64,000 bases of DNA from Nitrospira sp. (lineage in GTDB: Bacteria > Nitrospirota > Nitrospiria > Nitrospirales > Nitrospiraceae), in NCBI GenBank assembly GCA_029194725.1, contig JARFXQ010000015.1:1-64000 (forward strand). Reading direction: 5' to 3'. The position numbers and the translations under genes were made by a program. Of this stretch, positions 8,151-16,310 are shown piece after piece. How positions within the stretch are numbered: position 1 is the first letter of the stretch; each line of letters opens with the position of its first letter. A model generated the notes under the pieces. It saw only the letters and a list, made by a program, of their open reading frames with translations, was not told the DNA's origin and searched no databases.

Positions 8151-8690
8151 TCAAGGAGTCGAGCTCAAGTTGTGCCTGTGCAGACCGGCGAGCCGTGACC
8201 CGAGGAGTCGAACATGAGGGGTGTTGCTTCGTTTTCGGATGGGGTTGCGCAGCCGATCGATTCCCGCATGGCAATAGCCGAGCGGCAACCACCGGCAACT
8301 GCCGCAGATAGAAGGCAGGTCGTCGCCGCTCATCGACCTGCTGATCCGCGCGAGAACCTCTTGCCAAGCAAGCTGCTCGCCCGCTTTCAGACCAAGCCTC
8401 CCAAGAACGACCCGATCCTGGTCAATCATGTCCGCTTCCGACGGCTCCCCGTTCAGTGTACAACCGGAGGACTCTTGCCGATGTGGACAAGCGGCACACA
8501 CTGCATCGGGAGATGTCGCGACTTGGACGATGGTTTCGGGCTGATTACATAGAGTCTGATGAATCGCCGCCATATTGGCAACAAAACCAGGGCTGTAGCC
8601 TTCCCCACGAAACCCTTGCAGACAGAGGAGAGTATGGCCCCGGAGCCGGATTGGAGTGGAGGACCCGGCGTATAGTTTCAGCTCAGCCAT
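8151..8690 (-). CDS. DUF1284 domain-containing protein
   Basis: A 179-residue protein. The N-terminal 120 residues match DUF1284: RLRGHTLLCLQGFRGEGYSP near residue 15, then a Cys-rich section (CAACPH, SGCTLNG, CGSCRW). The cysteines could bind a metal or Fe-S cluster; the function of the family is not known. The tail after about residue 140 is basic and low in conservation signal, so this version is longer than the usual 130-140 residues. It stands alone, tail to tail with the protease gene. Confidence 0.75.
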   Translation of the reverse strand: MAELKLYAGSSTPIRLRGHTLLCLQGFRGEGYSPGFVANMAAIHQTLCNQPETIVQVATSPDAVCAACPHRQESSGCTLNGEPSEADMIDQDRVVLGRLGLKAGEQLAWQEVLARISRSMSGDDLPSICGSCRWLPLGYCHAGIDRLRNPIRKRSNTPHVRLLGSRLAGLHRHNLSSTP

Positions 8691-8893
8691 CGCGGAAGTT
8701 CCATCGCTATTGTGTCACCGCCTAGGCAGACGATGCAAATGCAGGCTGCCGGCAGGAACAGCAGAAAGGAACGGGAATTGGACGTGCCATGGCATGTGAT
8801 GCGGTTCACAGGGATGCGCGAAACAAGATTTGCTCCCAACTTACTTCCAATGGTTCTCTTGCGAGAGCGAGAAGTCGGACGGACAGCGTTGCA

Positions 8894-10066
8894 TTAGGAA
8901 TCAACAGTTGTGGAAAGCCGCTGGGTGCGAGCGGCGTCGGCTGCCATCATAGCGGCGGCGGTCCGGTTCTCAACGCCGAGCTTCATGTAGATTCGCTCCA
9001 GGTGTTTCTTCACCGTATGGAGGTGGCATCCAAGTATGTGGCCGATCTCCTCGTTCGTCTTGCCTTGCACGACCCAGCTCAACACTTCCGCTTCTCGGTT
9101 TGTGAGCCCTAACGAGGCCAGCTCATCCGGCGTGACGCTGTGCCCCGTTTCCTCTATCACAAGGATCCGGTGGTTGCCTTTCCGCAACAACCTCAGACGC
9201 GCACGGGTGGGGCTGCAGTCGAGCTCAAGCGGCGTGCATGGCGATTGAAGTTCCTTCGGCTTATCGAATCCTCGTTCGATGCTCCGAATCCAATCGAGGA
9301 TGACGGGCGGAAGCTGATCCGGCCGGTGAGGATTCCAACCGCGGACCTGCTTGAGCAGTGTGAGAGCCCGAGGCATTCCCCACAAGATCGTCTGCTGCGC
9401 CGTCAATGTCACGACGCTCATCGACTGGTCGGTTATGACCTGTTGCAGCATTGAGTTTTCAGCGGCGAGGCGCGTCGTGAGGTGGGCGTTGGCCAAGGCT
9501 TGTCGAATGTGAGGTCGGATCAGAGTCAACACCATCCGATCCCGTTCAGCGAACTCGCGTCCGCCGCGGTGCGCGCCGAGCGTGACCGTCGTGCCGGATG
9601 TATCTCGGTCTCGAACATCCATGAAGAGGTTATGGGGTATCCGCATCGGACCATAGAACTCCTGGTAGAGGTCCGTGTTCTTGAACTGCCGCATCGGCAC
9701 AAAATCACTAAAAGTGCGGGGGCTGCCGTCGCCCGTCTGAGCCACATGCTGCACGAACGGATGTTGGTCGAGGTACCGGGTAAGGATTTCATTTGCATTG
9801 GGGACTTGCCAGAAATCCTCTGGATCAAGTTTATATGCGACGAGATGCTGGACCGCGTTGACCTCGTTGTACGATTGCACATCGGCAGGCACGAGCCGCA
9901 GCAATGCTGAGACAAGGTGGGTCGTGAAGGTGTCGCTGTCGCGAGGAATGTACAACTCGTGAATGAACTCGAGAACGTGACGAAAGTCCTTCCCAGCCAG
10001 TCGTTCCCTTGCCATATGAGCCGCTGCCTTTTGTAGAAGGTCCGTGATTCCCCCACAGTAACCCAT
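8894..10066 (-). CDS. LuxR-family transcriptional regulator
   Basis: A 390-residue protein with a C-terminal LuxR/GerE helix-turn-helix: LTNREAEVLSWVVQGKTNEE near residue 325 and a recognition helix in HTVKKHLERIYMKLG. The N-terminal 250 residues have no CheY-type phosphoacceptor and look like a GAF/PAS-type sensory region without a clear ligand signature. The true start may be the internal MARERLAG about 17 residues in. It is divergent from the HTH-only gene at 10180 across 113 bases, so the two may share control. The target genes are unknown. Confidence 0.85.
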   Translation of the reverse strand: MGYCGGITDLLQKAAAHMARERLAGKDFRHVLEFIHELYIPRDSDTFTTHLVSALLRLVPADVQSYNEVNAVQHLVAYKLDPEDFWQVPNANEILTRYLDQHPFVQHVAQTGDGSPRTFSDFVPMRQFKNTDLYQEFYGPMRIPHNLFMDVRDRDTSGTTVTLGAHRGGREFAERDRMVLTLIRPHIRQALANAHLTTRLAAENSMLQQVITDQSMSVVTLTAQQTILWGMPRALTLLKQVRGWNPHRPDQLPPVILDWIRSIERGFDKPKELQSPCTPLELDCSPTRARLRLLRKGNHRILVIEETGHSVTPDELASLGLTNREAEVLSWVVQGKTNEEIGHILGCHLHTVKKHLERIYMKLGVENRTAAAMMAADAARTQRLSTTVDS

Positions 10067-10179
10067 ATGCCGAAAGGCGTATTCCTTTATCTCAGCCTTT
10101 CCACTAAAAGCAATCGCGTAAAGGTACGCAGGAGCAGAGATACTCCTTACTTACACGGGCAAACATCAGTGCACAGTCG

Positions 10180-10380
10180 ATGAATAGCAAGCTGTCAAGT
10201 TTGACCAACCGCAAGCGCGAAGTGCTGGAGCTGCGGACGAACGGAGAGTCGAATCGTGAAATGGCTCAACAGCTCGTGGTCGGTCCGCGAACGTACCAGA
10301 AGCATTTGCAGTGGATATACAACAAGTTAGGCGTGAAAAGGCGTACGGCGGCCATGGTGCATTTCATGGGCAATCGATGA
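10180..10380 (+). CDS. HTH-only LuxR-type mini-protein
   Basis: Only 66 residues, almost entirely one LuxR-type HTH: LTNRKREVLELRTNGESNRE then KHLQWIYNKLGVKRRTAA. It clearly resembles the HTH of the divergent neighbour (both have LTNR, KHL..IY.KLGV..RTAA). It could be a DNA-binding mini-regulator that competes for the same sites, or the remnant of a duplicated regulator. The ribosome site is weak. The stop codon is natural in this frame and the region upstream in frame shows no sensory domain. Confidence 0.55.
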   Translation: MNSKLSSLTNRKREVLELRTNGESNREMAQQLVVGPRTYQKHLQWIYNKLGVKRRTAAMVHFMGNR

Positions 10381-10624
10381 CTTCGGCAAGTGCCTGTAAC
10401 CAGTGGAGCGTGCCATGGCGGTCACTGTCGACGTCGGTCGAAACTCGGCCCGCACGCGCTTTGGCGTACGACTTCTGGGGGAATGGCTGGAATATGCAGC
10501 ATCAGGCAACATTCGCCGACTCTGTTGATCGTACAGCACCCTGGGAAATACATTGATGATCATAAATCTCGGTCACTCGGGTCAATAAAAGGCTCCTGCC
10601 ACCTTTTAAATCTCAGAAGGTGGA

Positions 10625-10807
10625 GTGACCCAGGCTACCGTATTCCCTGGTCAGCAATTCCCGCTCGGCGGGAGCCAGTGGTGCTGGAATAACACAGGGT
10701 CATATTCAGCTACCGTATTTTCATCAGGACGAGGTCACCTCAGAGCACCAACCGGTCAAGAAATCGGGAGCGGTACATCAGGAACCTATATCATCGGTCC
10801 ACTATAA
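10625..10807 (+). CDS. Small Gly/Ser-rich protein, unknown function
   Basis: Sixty residues from GTG 10625, with GAAGG about 6 bases upstream. The product is polar and rich in Gly, Ser and Thr, has one Cys, two Trp (QWCW) and a repeated ATVF segment. It ends just before a hairpin with a short T-run. No family is recognised. The ribosome site and following hairpin support a real gene; the short length keeps this uncertain. Confidence 0.4.
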   Translation: MTQATVFPGQQFPLGGSQWCWNNTGSYSATVFSSGRGHLRAPTGQEIGSGTSGTYIIGPL

Positions 10808-10808
10808 C

Positions 10809-10850
10809 GAACGCTGCCCTCAGACATACATAATCTGGTGAGCGTTCTTT
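10809..10850 (+). terminator. Possible terminator hairpin
   Basis: GAACGCT (10809-10815) pairs with AGCGTTC (10841-10847), with an inner CAGA/TCTG pair and a TTT tail. It directly follows the small ORF ending at 10807. Confidence 0.4.
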
Positions 10851-10948
10851 GTCAGTAGGACTTATGAGGTGGGTCTGCTTGGTGAGATAGTTCAGGTCGC
10901 GACAGCAATCTCTTCACATTCACTGATACTGATATGAGGGAGGAGATC

Positions 10949-11254
10949 ATGAAGTATTTCATTCTCATCGCCATCACGTCAACATTCGCAATGGCTCAAT
11001 TTGTACATGCCGAAATCCCGCCCACTATGACAGAACAGCACATAGATAAACTTAATGTGAAGCAAGCTGCCTCAGAGAATTTCAAGAGATCAAGTTGCGA
11101 AATGAAAGACCACGTAGCAATGAACCGTCAGGGTGAGGAGTCTGATCTAGCTACACCCGCCTTGGATGACTACTGTTATTGTGAGAGCAATCATTTTGCG
11201 TGTAACCCAAATTCACCTCCGCCAAATTGCAATTGCGTTTGCACAAAAAAATAG
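10949..11254 (+). CDS. Small exported Cys-rich protein
   Basis: 101 residues from ATG 10949, with a strong GGGAGGAG site. Residues 1-20 form a Sec signal peptide (MKYFILIAITSTFAMAQF, cleavage near VHA). The mature part is hydrophilic until a C-terminal Cys-dense tail: YCYCESNHFAC then PNCNCVCTKK, giving seven Cys in all with one more upstream (SSCEM). Spacing in CxC pairs could bind metal or form a disulfide knot; a ribosomal-peptide precursor is possible, but no maturation enzyme is next to it. Base composition is more AT-rich than neighbours, which hints at transfer. No known family recognised. Confidence 0.65.
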   Translation: MKYFILIAITSTFAMAQFVHAEIPPTMTEQHIDKLNVKQAASENFKRSSCEMKDHVAMNRQGEESDLATPALDDYCYCESNHFACNPNSPPPNCNCVCTKK

Positions 11255-11661
11255 CGGGGAAAGAAATGCGGAAAGAGGTCTTGTCACTAGGTGTATGAGT
11301 GGAATGAGGCGGCGATCTCCTTCCGAGCAATAGAGAAACTGGGGTCACGCCTTGTTCTGTGCATACCGGTGAGCATTGACTTTGGCAGTCGAGCACGAGA
11401 TGGCAGGTCTTGCAATCATATAATGTTCCCCCGTGGGCCTCAGATGGAACGACGTCTCAGCCTAAATCAGGCTGTGCGTGCCAGTTCTTGATCGGCAGTT
11501 GCATTTTCCCGGAGAGTTACGAGTCTCCGAGCAATCGACTGCGACAGGGGTCTCAATATCCAGTATCCCTGTCGAAACCGGTTGCCCATTTTCTGCAAGT
11601 CCGTGAACTGTCGCTCATCATTCAGGAAGCGTCAGTGACAATTGAGTGGAAGTTGTCAATA
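11255..11661. other. Non-coding stretch left of the IS element
   Basis: No supported gene. It contains one copy (11341-11426) of a short sequence repeated at 13665-13752 and ends at the 6-base direct repeat bordering the IS. Confidence 0.5.
11341..11426 (-). repeat. Copy A of decayed Cys-motif sequence
   Basis: About 85 bases closely similar to 13665-13752. In one minus-strand frame both copies read TLYDCKT-x-HLVLD, then CS-x-VCT. Differences in the first codons are mostly silent (Tyr TAT/TAC, Asp GAT/GAC, Thr ACA/ACC), which suggests a former coding sequence rather than a purely structural repeat. The reading frame here is open for only about 100 residues and lacks a clear start. Confidence 0.45.
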
Positions 11662-13050
11662 AGTCCGTTGAAATATCCTGAGCGGCCTCCATGGTTGTCT
11701 CACGCGGCCTTCTTCGTCTGAACCAGTTGCGGCTCCGCGTGCACCGCCTCAATGGTTGTAATGACTTGCGCAATCTCGGCATAGCCCTTCACCCTCTTAA
11801 ACCGGCTCTCGCAGGAGAGCAGCACGGTCCCCAGCCACCGCTGGAGCATCAGGCTGCCACGCGTACGCTTGATGTTGCGCTCGCTGTGCCGGACCAGTGA
11901 GAACATGCTCTCGATCGGGTTGGTGGACATCAGTGTCTTGCGCAGTAGTGCCGGCACCTTCAGTCGATGCAGCGTCAATAATTCTTCGAAGGCTTCCAGG
12001 AGCGAATCCGCGGCCGATTCGTTTTTGCTCCGCAGCCACGCTTCCAGTTCTCGCAACATCTGCCTGGCATCGGCGTAGCTCGTCTGCTCCAACGCCGTCT
12101 TGAGCTGCTGATGGGCGGCCTTGCGATCCTGTTTGGGTAAGTGCCGCTGCAGGTTCCGGCTCTTGTGAATGGCGCAGCGTTGGTGCACCAGCTTCTTGCC
12201 GAACCGTGCCCGGAGTGCTTTGAGTAGCCCGCTGCCGCCGTCAGTGACGAACAGGATCCGCTTGGAGAGCGCCAGCCCTCGACGCTCCAGGTCCCCGAAC
12301 AGCGCCTCGCAGATCTCGTGATTCTCCGAGGAGCCTTGCCAGAACCCCAAGGCAATCTTCTCCCCGCTCCGGTCCACGCCGAGCGCCACGAGGAACGCCT
12401 CGCCGCCCCGGTGGATCGTGTCGAGGAACACCGCGAACGGTGCGCAGTCGGCCAGCGATCGTTGTTGGAATTCCTTCAGCTTCGTGGCCGTCAGCTCCAC
12501 GAGCTTGCGTGAGACCGTGGAGGGGGACACCCCGAACGCCCCAGCCGCATGGAGCACGGTGTCGGCGTATTGCTGGGCCGACACTCCCCTGAGAATCTTC
12601 TCCAGCAGTTCCTCAGAGAACGCCCCAGGGGCACGCATCCTGGCATAAGACTGGAGGGTCACCTCCCCCTGCTCCACGTGCCGCAGCCGGGGGCGCGTCA
12701 CCTTGACCTTCTGGTCACCCATGAAGATCGATCCGTCCTCATGCGCCCACTTCTGGAGAGCAGGGTCCGTCGGATAGTAGTCAGGTCCCGTCACCTCTTC
12801 GCGCTCAATCAGCATGACACTCTCGGCCACCATACGCCCCATCTCCAGCATCACCGCATCCAGCGCCTGCTTGCCCGAGTTGATGACGCGGACCATGGTC
12901 CCTAACATCCGTTCCTCGCCTGCCATCGCCCGCAGTCCCGCCATGGCGTGCTTCCGTTGCCTCGTGTCTCGTCTCATCGGTGGCTCCTTTGGTTATGGTT
13001 CCCGTGGAGTATTCCACGGAGGGAGCCACTCATTCAAAATTCAACGGACT
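11662..13050. mobile_element. IS256-family insertion sequence, apparently intact
   Basis: 1,389 bases bounded by imperfect inverted repeats of about 28 bases beginning AGTCCGTTGAA at both ends. The element is flanked flush by the 6-base direct repeat TCAATA (11656-11661 and 13051-13056), a candidate target duplication; the family more often makes 8-9 bases. It encodes a full-length transposase, so it may be active. Confidence 0.85.
11700..12977 (-). CDS. IS256-family (mutator-type) transposase
   Basis: 425 residues, the usual length. The DDE catalytic core is visible: FLDTIHRGGEAF near residue 185 supplies the first Asp, FVTDGGSGLLKAL near 245 the second, and a C-terminal Glu lies in STNPIESMFS near 365. 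The conserved HQRCAIHKSRNL motif follows the second Asp. The N-terminal part carries a HTH-like segment (FGVSPSTVSRKL). There are no frameshifts or internal stops. Confidence 0.93.
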   Translation of the reverse strand: MRRDTRQRKHAMAGLRAMAGEERMLGTMVRVINSGKQALDAVMLEMGRMVAESVMLIEREEVTGPDYYPTDPALQKWAHEDGSIFMGDQKVKVTRPRLRHVEQGEVTLQSYARMRAPGAFSEELLEKILRGVSAQQYADTVLHAAGAFGVSPSTVSRKLVELTATKLKEFQQRSLADCAPFAVFLDTIHRGGEAFLVALGVDRSGEKIALGFWQGSSENHEICEALFGDLERRGLALSKRILFVTDGGSGLLKALRARFGKKLVHQRCAIHKSRNLQRHLPKQDRKAAHQQLKTALEQTSYADARQMLRELEAWLRSKNESAADSLLEAFEELLTLHRLKVPALLRKTLMSTNPIESMFSLVRHSERNIKRTRGSLMLQRWLGTVLLSCESRFKRVKGYAEIAQVITTIEAVHAEPQLVQTKKAA

Positions 13051-13084
13051 TCAATATAACTCCATTGAGTGACGATACCCTGCG

Positions 13085-13330
13085 TTATTTGGGGTGAGGA
13101 ATGATGGACAACAATAGGTAGGTCTCGCCGTCGATCTGGAAGTAGAACCGATAGTCATCATCCACGCGCGCCTGCCAGATGTCATTCGTTTCATCGAACT
13201 TCTTTGCTCGTAGCGAAGGATGACGCAAATTGGATAGGAGGAAAGTCAACTGCTTGTCGAATTTGGCTTGGCGTTCCGAGGACAACCGCCGGTATTGTTT
13301 CCGAAAACGTAGAGTGAAGGACGCCGTCAT
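13085..13330 (-). CDS. RelE/ParE-family toxin
   Basis: 81 residues with the fold signature of RelE-like mRNA interferases: SFTLRFRKQYRRLS at the N-terminus, a basic middle segment, then DIWQARVDDDYRFYFQIDG and LLLSIIPHPK at the end. These toxins cleave ribosome-bound mRNA and are neutralised by the upstream antitoxin. The gene overlaps the antitoxin by 4 bases (ATGA), a typical coupled arrangement. It lies 35 bases from the IS right end. Confidence 0.85.
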   Translation of the reverse strand: MTASFTLRFRKQYRRLSSERQAKFDKQLTFLLSNLRHPSLRAKKFDETNDIWQARVDDDYRFYFQIDGETYLLLSIIPHPK

Positions 13331-13575
13331 GCAGTTCGACGGCGGAGGGCACGGATGGTCGCCTGCGCACTAGGAAATGGCCCCTTCACACGGCCCCGTT
13401 TGACCTCGTCAAGGGCCAACTTCAGTTCCTGGTCGATCATGCGCTTTGGAATTAGGGTAATTGTTCGCCCTTCGACCTTGGCCTCAAAGAGATCTCCGAC
13501 TGCCACGCCCGCCTTAGACCGAACTTGTGGTGGGAGTGTCACTTGGTAGCGAGATTTGACTTTGACAACGGCCAC
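13327..13575 (-). CDS. AbrB/MazE-type antitoxin
   Basis: 82 residues. The N-terminal half is a SpoVT/AbrB swapped-hairpin domain (KVKSRYQVTLPPQVRSKAGV then GDLFEAKVEG and TLIPKR), which binds DNA as a dimer and would repress the operon. The C-terminal half (LKLALDEVKRGRVKGPF) is the likely toxin-binding tail. Pairing of an AbrB antitoxin with a RelE toxin is a known hybrid arrangement. Confidence 0.85.
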   Translation of the reverse strand: MAVVKVKSRYQVTLPPQVRSKAGVAVGDLFEAKVEGRTITLIPKRMIDQELKLALDEVKRGRVKGPFPSAQATIRALRRRTA

Positions 13576-13907
13576 AGCAACTCCCTAGAGGTTTGAGCCC
13601 GTTTCACTATAGGTCTACAGGCTGCAGACTGTCAACGAAAGGGAGGGAGGTGCCCCAGAGAATCGGGGGCAAGACTTGCACTGTACATACCAGTGAGCAT
13701 CGACTTGAGGAGTCGAGCACGAGATGGAAGGTCTTGCAGTCGTACAGGGTTTCTGCTTCACCCGCTTCAATCGCCGACTCACTGTAGTGCGACGCACAAT
13801 ACAATGCATGATCGGTCTTGCCATCACACTTTGTGTGTAACCGGCAGCTTACCGTCCTACCGCGCACCCATCGACCGTCGCCGAACGGCGCCGCTCGTCA
13901 GGCAGAC
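13576..13907. other. Non-coding stretch between toxin-antitoxin and NTF2-like genes
   Basis: No supported gene; it probably holds the toxin-antitoxin promoter and contains copy B of the duplicated Cys-motif sequence. Confidence 0.5.
13665..13752 (-). repeat. Copy B of decayed Cys-motif sequence
   Basis: Counterpart of 11341-11426. Here two of the Cys codons read Phe and Ser (KTFHLVLDSSSRCSL), as expected of a decaying coding sequence. Copies A and B are direct repeats bracketing the IS element and the toxin-antitoxin pair. Confidence 0.45.
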
Positions 13908-14297
13908 TCACGCTGCCGGAGGCGATTGGCTTGTCGTCCAGATGTCACGATGCAGCTTCCACTTGCCGTTGTCGTGTTTCCACACGACGATGTACTTGCC
14001 CTGGTCGGCAACGGCATCGCCGGCAGCGAGAAGTCGGTATCGTCCGACTTCGATCGCCGTCTCGCCGTGAACCTCTAGCTCGACCGTTTCCACGCTTGCG
14101 CCCTTGAGGCCCCTGTCGATCACACTCTGCCAAAATGTGCGGATGGCCGCCGTGCCGCGCACGAAGTCGCTGTTCGCCGGGAGCAACTGGGCTCCCGCGG
14201 TATAGATATTTGCCATGGCGGTGGCGTCACCACGTTTGAACGCGCTCACGAACTGGGCGTTCGCCGATTCGATCTGGGGGCGGATATCGCTACTCAT
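13908..14297 (-). CDS. NTF2-like (SnoaL/DUF4440-type) protein
   Basis: 129 residues with the cone-shaped NTF2-like pattern: a helical start (IESANAQFVSAFKRGDATAM), ANIYTAGAQLLPAN, an AIRTFWQSVI helix and a closing sheet ending YIVVWKHDNGKWKLHRDIW. The family includes ketosteroid-isomerase-like enzymes and stress proteins; no catalytic residues can be assigned. It is the last gene of the alpha-glucan operon, 24 bases after glgB, with no obvious link to glycogen chemistry. Confidence 0.8.
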   Translation of the reverse strand: MSSDIRPQIESANAQFVSAFKRGDATAMANIYTAGAQLLPANSDFVRGTAAIRTFWQSVIDRGLKGASVETVELEVHGETAIEVGRYRLLAAGDAVADQGKYIVVWKHDNGKWKLHRDIWTTSQSPPAA

Positions 14298-14321
14298 CGG
14301 ATACCTCCTGGTTGATAGACA

Positions 14322-16247
14322 CTATCCCTGGCTCTTAAAAAACAACGCCGCCAGGGCAGGAACGGTCACGGTCAACGAATGAGACCTCGCGTGCAGCGGC
14401 AGCGGTACGGCCTCGACACCGCCTCCGTTGCCCCAGTCGCTTCCTCCATACCAGGAAGAGTCACTGTTGAGAATTTCGCGCCAGTATCCTCCGCGTGGAA
14501 CCCCTACCCGATAATTCGGTCGCGGCACCGGCGTGAAATTGCACACGACCAAGATGATGTCCTGCGTCGTGTGGCCCTTGCGCATCAGGCTGATGACGCT
14601 CGACTCGGCATCGTTGCAGTCGATCCACTCAAATCCATGGGGAGTCACATCGTCCTCGTGCAGGGCCCGTTCGGCCCGATAGACATGGTTGAGATCCGCG
14701 ACCCATCGCTGAATACCCAGATGGCTCGCATGTTGGAGTTGCTCCCATTCCAATTGGCCGTCATGCGCCCATTCCGCCCGCTGGGCAATCTCTCCACCCA
14801 TGAAGAGGAGCTTCTTGGCCGCCTGCGCGTACATGTAGCCGAACAAGACGCGGAGATTCGCGAACTTCTGCCAGTCGTCTCCCGGCATCTTTTCGAGCAG
14901 CGAGCGCTTCCCATACACCACTTCGTCATGAGACAGAGGCAAGATAAAATTCTCGTGAAACGCGTAGAGCATGCGAAACGTCAGGTTCTGGTGGTGATAA
15001 TGCCGGTAGATTGGATCGGTCTGCATGTACTTCAACGTGTCATGCATCCAGCCCATATCCCACTTCAGGCCGAAGCCCAACCCTCCCACGTAGCCTGGGC
15101 GCGAGACAGCCGGCCAGGCCGTGGATTCCTCCGCCGAGGTCTGCACGTCCGGATGCCGCGTATAGACTTCTTCGTTGAATCGGCGCAGGAAAGAGATCGC
15201 GTCCAGGTTCTCCCGCCCGCCATATTGGTTTGGAATCCATTCGCCTTCCTTGCGCGAATAATCCAAATACAACATCGAGGCGACCGCATCGACCCGCAGT
15301 CCATCGATATGGTACTTCTCGAGCCAGAACAGCGCGCTGCTGATCAAGAAGCTGCGCACCTCATTACGTCCGTAGTTGAAGATGAAGGTATTCCATTCTG
15401 GATGAAAGCCTTGCTTCGGGTGCGCATGCTCATACAGATGCGTCCCGTCGAAGTACCCGAGACCATGTTCATCGGTGGGGAAATGCGACGGCACCCAGTC
15501 CAGGATGACCCCGATGCCGTGCTGGTGCAGGATGTCGATCAGGTACATGAGGTCTTGAGGGGTACCGTAATTGCCGGAGGGCGCAAAATACCCGGTGGTT
15601 TGGTAGCCCCATGAACCGAAGAACGGGTGGTCCATCAGTGGAAGAAACTCCACGTGGGTGAAGCCCATTTGCCTGACATATTCTGCCAGCGGCACGGCCA
15701 TCTCTCGATAACTGAGGGAACGATGGCCTTCCGAGACCACCCGTCTCCATGAACCGACATGCATTTCGTAGATCGCCATCGGCGCCGTCAGTGCATTCCT
15801 ATCCCGCCGTTGCTTCATCCAATCCGCATCGTTCCACTCATAGGTCAAGTCCCAGACGATCGAAGCCGTCTTCGGGGGAATCTCGTTGAAAAACGAGAGC
15901 GGGTCGGTCTTGTTCACGCGATACCCGTGAAAGCGAGACTGGATGTGATACTTGTAGAGAGTGCCAACCCCGATGCCGGGCACAAATCCCTCCCAGATCC
16001 CACTGTGCCCGCGGGGAGACAGATAATGCGTGTCTTGCTTCCAATCATTGAACGAGCCGATTACGGAGACCCGTTCGGCATCCGGAGCCCACACGGCGAA
16101 AAAAGTTCCATCCCGGCCGTTTACGTGACCCGGATGCGCCCCCAACTTGTCGTATAGATTGACCAATGATCCTTCATTGAAGAGATAGAGATCGTCGCGC
16201 GTCAGTCTCGTCGGTTCATCAACGCTCATCGTCATGTGCTGTGTCAT
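14322..16247 (-). CDS. glgB: 1,4-alpha-glucan branching enzyme
   Basis: Creates alpha-1,6 branches in linear alpha-glucan. About 641 residues from ATG 16247, preceded by GGAG; a TTG at 16262 would add five residues. The order is an N-terminal CBM48-type domain (HPGHVNGRDGTFFAVWAPDA and VIGSFNDW), the GH13 barrel with GLRVDAVASMLYLDYSRKEG (nucleophile Asp), the acid-base Glu in SAEESTAWP and a late LSHDEVV motif, and a beta-sandwich C-terminus. Its length matches short GlgB enzymes lacking the extra N-domain. It lies 48 bases or more after the maltokinase gene and completes the GlgE pathway. Confidence 0.96.
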   Translation of the reverse strand: MTQHMTMSVDEPTRLTRDDLYLFNEGSLVNLYDKLGAHPGHVNGRDGTFFAVWAPDAERVSVIGSFNDWKQDTHYLSPRGHSGIWEGFVPGIGVGTLYKYHIQSRFHGYRVNKTDPLSFFNEIPPKTASIVWDLTYEWNDADWMKQRRDRNALTAPMAIYEMHVGSWRRVVSEGHRSLSYREMAVPLAEYVRQMGFTHVEFLPLMDHPFFGSWGYQTTGYFAPSGNYGTPQDLMYLIDILHQHGIGVILDWVPSHFPTDEHGLGYFDGTHLYEHAHPKQGFHPEWNTFIFNYGRNEVRSFLISSALFWLEKYHIDGLRVDAVASMLYLDYSRKEGEWIPNQYGGRENLDAISFLRRFNEEVYTRHPDVQTSAEESTAWPAVSRPGYVGGLGFGLKWDMGWMHDTLKYMQTDPIYRHYHHQNLTFRMLYAFHENFILPLSHDEVVYGKRSLLEKMPGDDWQKFANLRVLFGYMYAQAAKKLLFMGGEIAQRAEWAHDGQLEWEQLQHASHLGIQRWVADLNHVYRAERALHEDDVTPHGFEWIDCNDAESSVISLMRKGHTTQDIILVVCNFTPVPRPNYRVGVPRGGYWREILNSDSSWYGGSDWGNGGGVEAVPLPLHARSHSLTVTVPALAALFFKSQG

Positions 16248-16310
16248 CCGCCTACTCCGCAATTGGAATGTTGAACTGTGTAATGTCGCAGGTCGAACGG
16301 TGAGCCTGGG

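Noticed and set aside
14379..15614. Long open frame (411 codons) antisense to glgB
   Set aside because: It mirrors the codon bias of glgB, has no family motif and no ribosome site.
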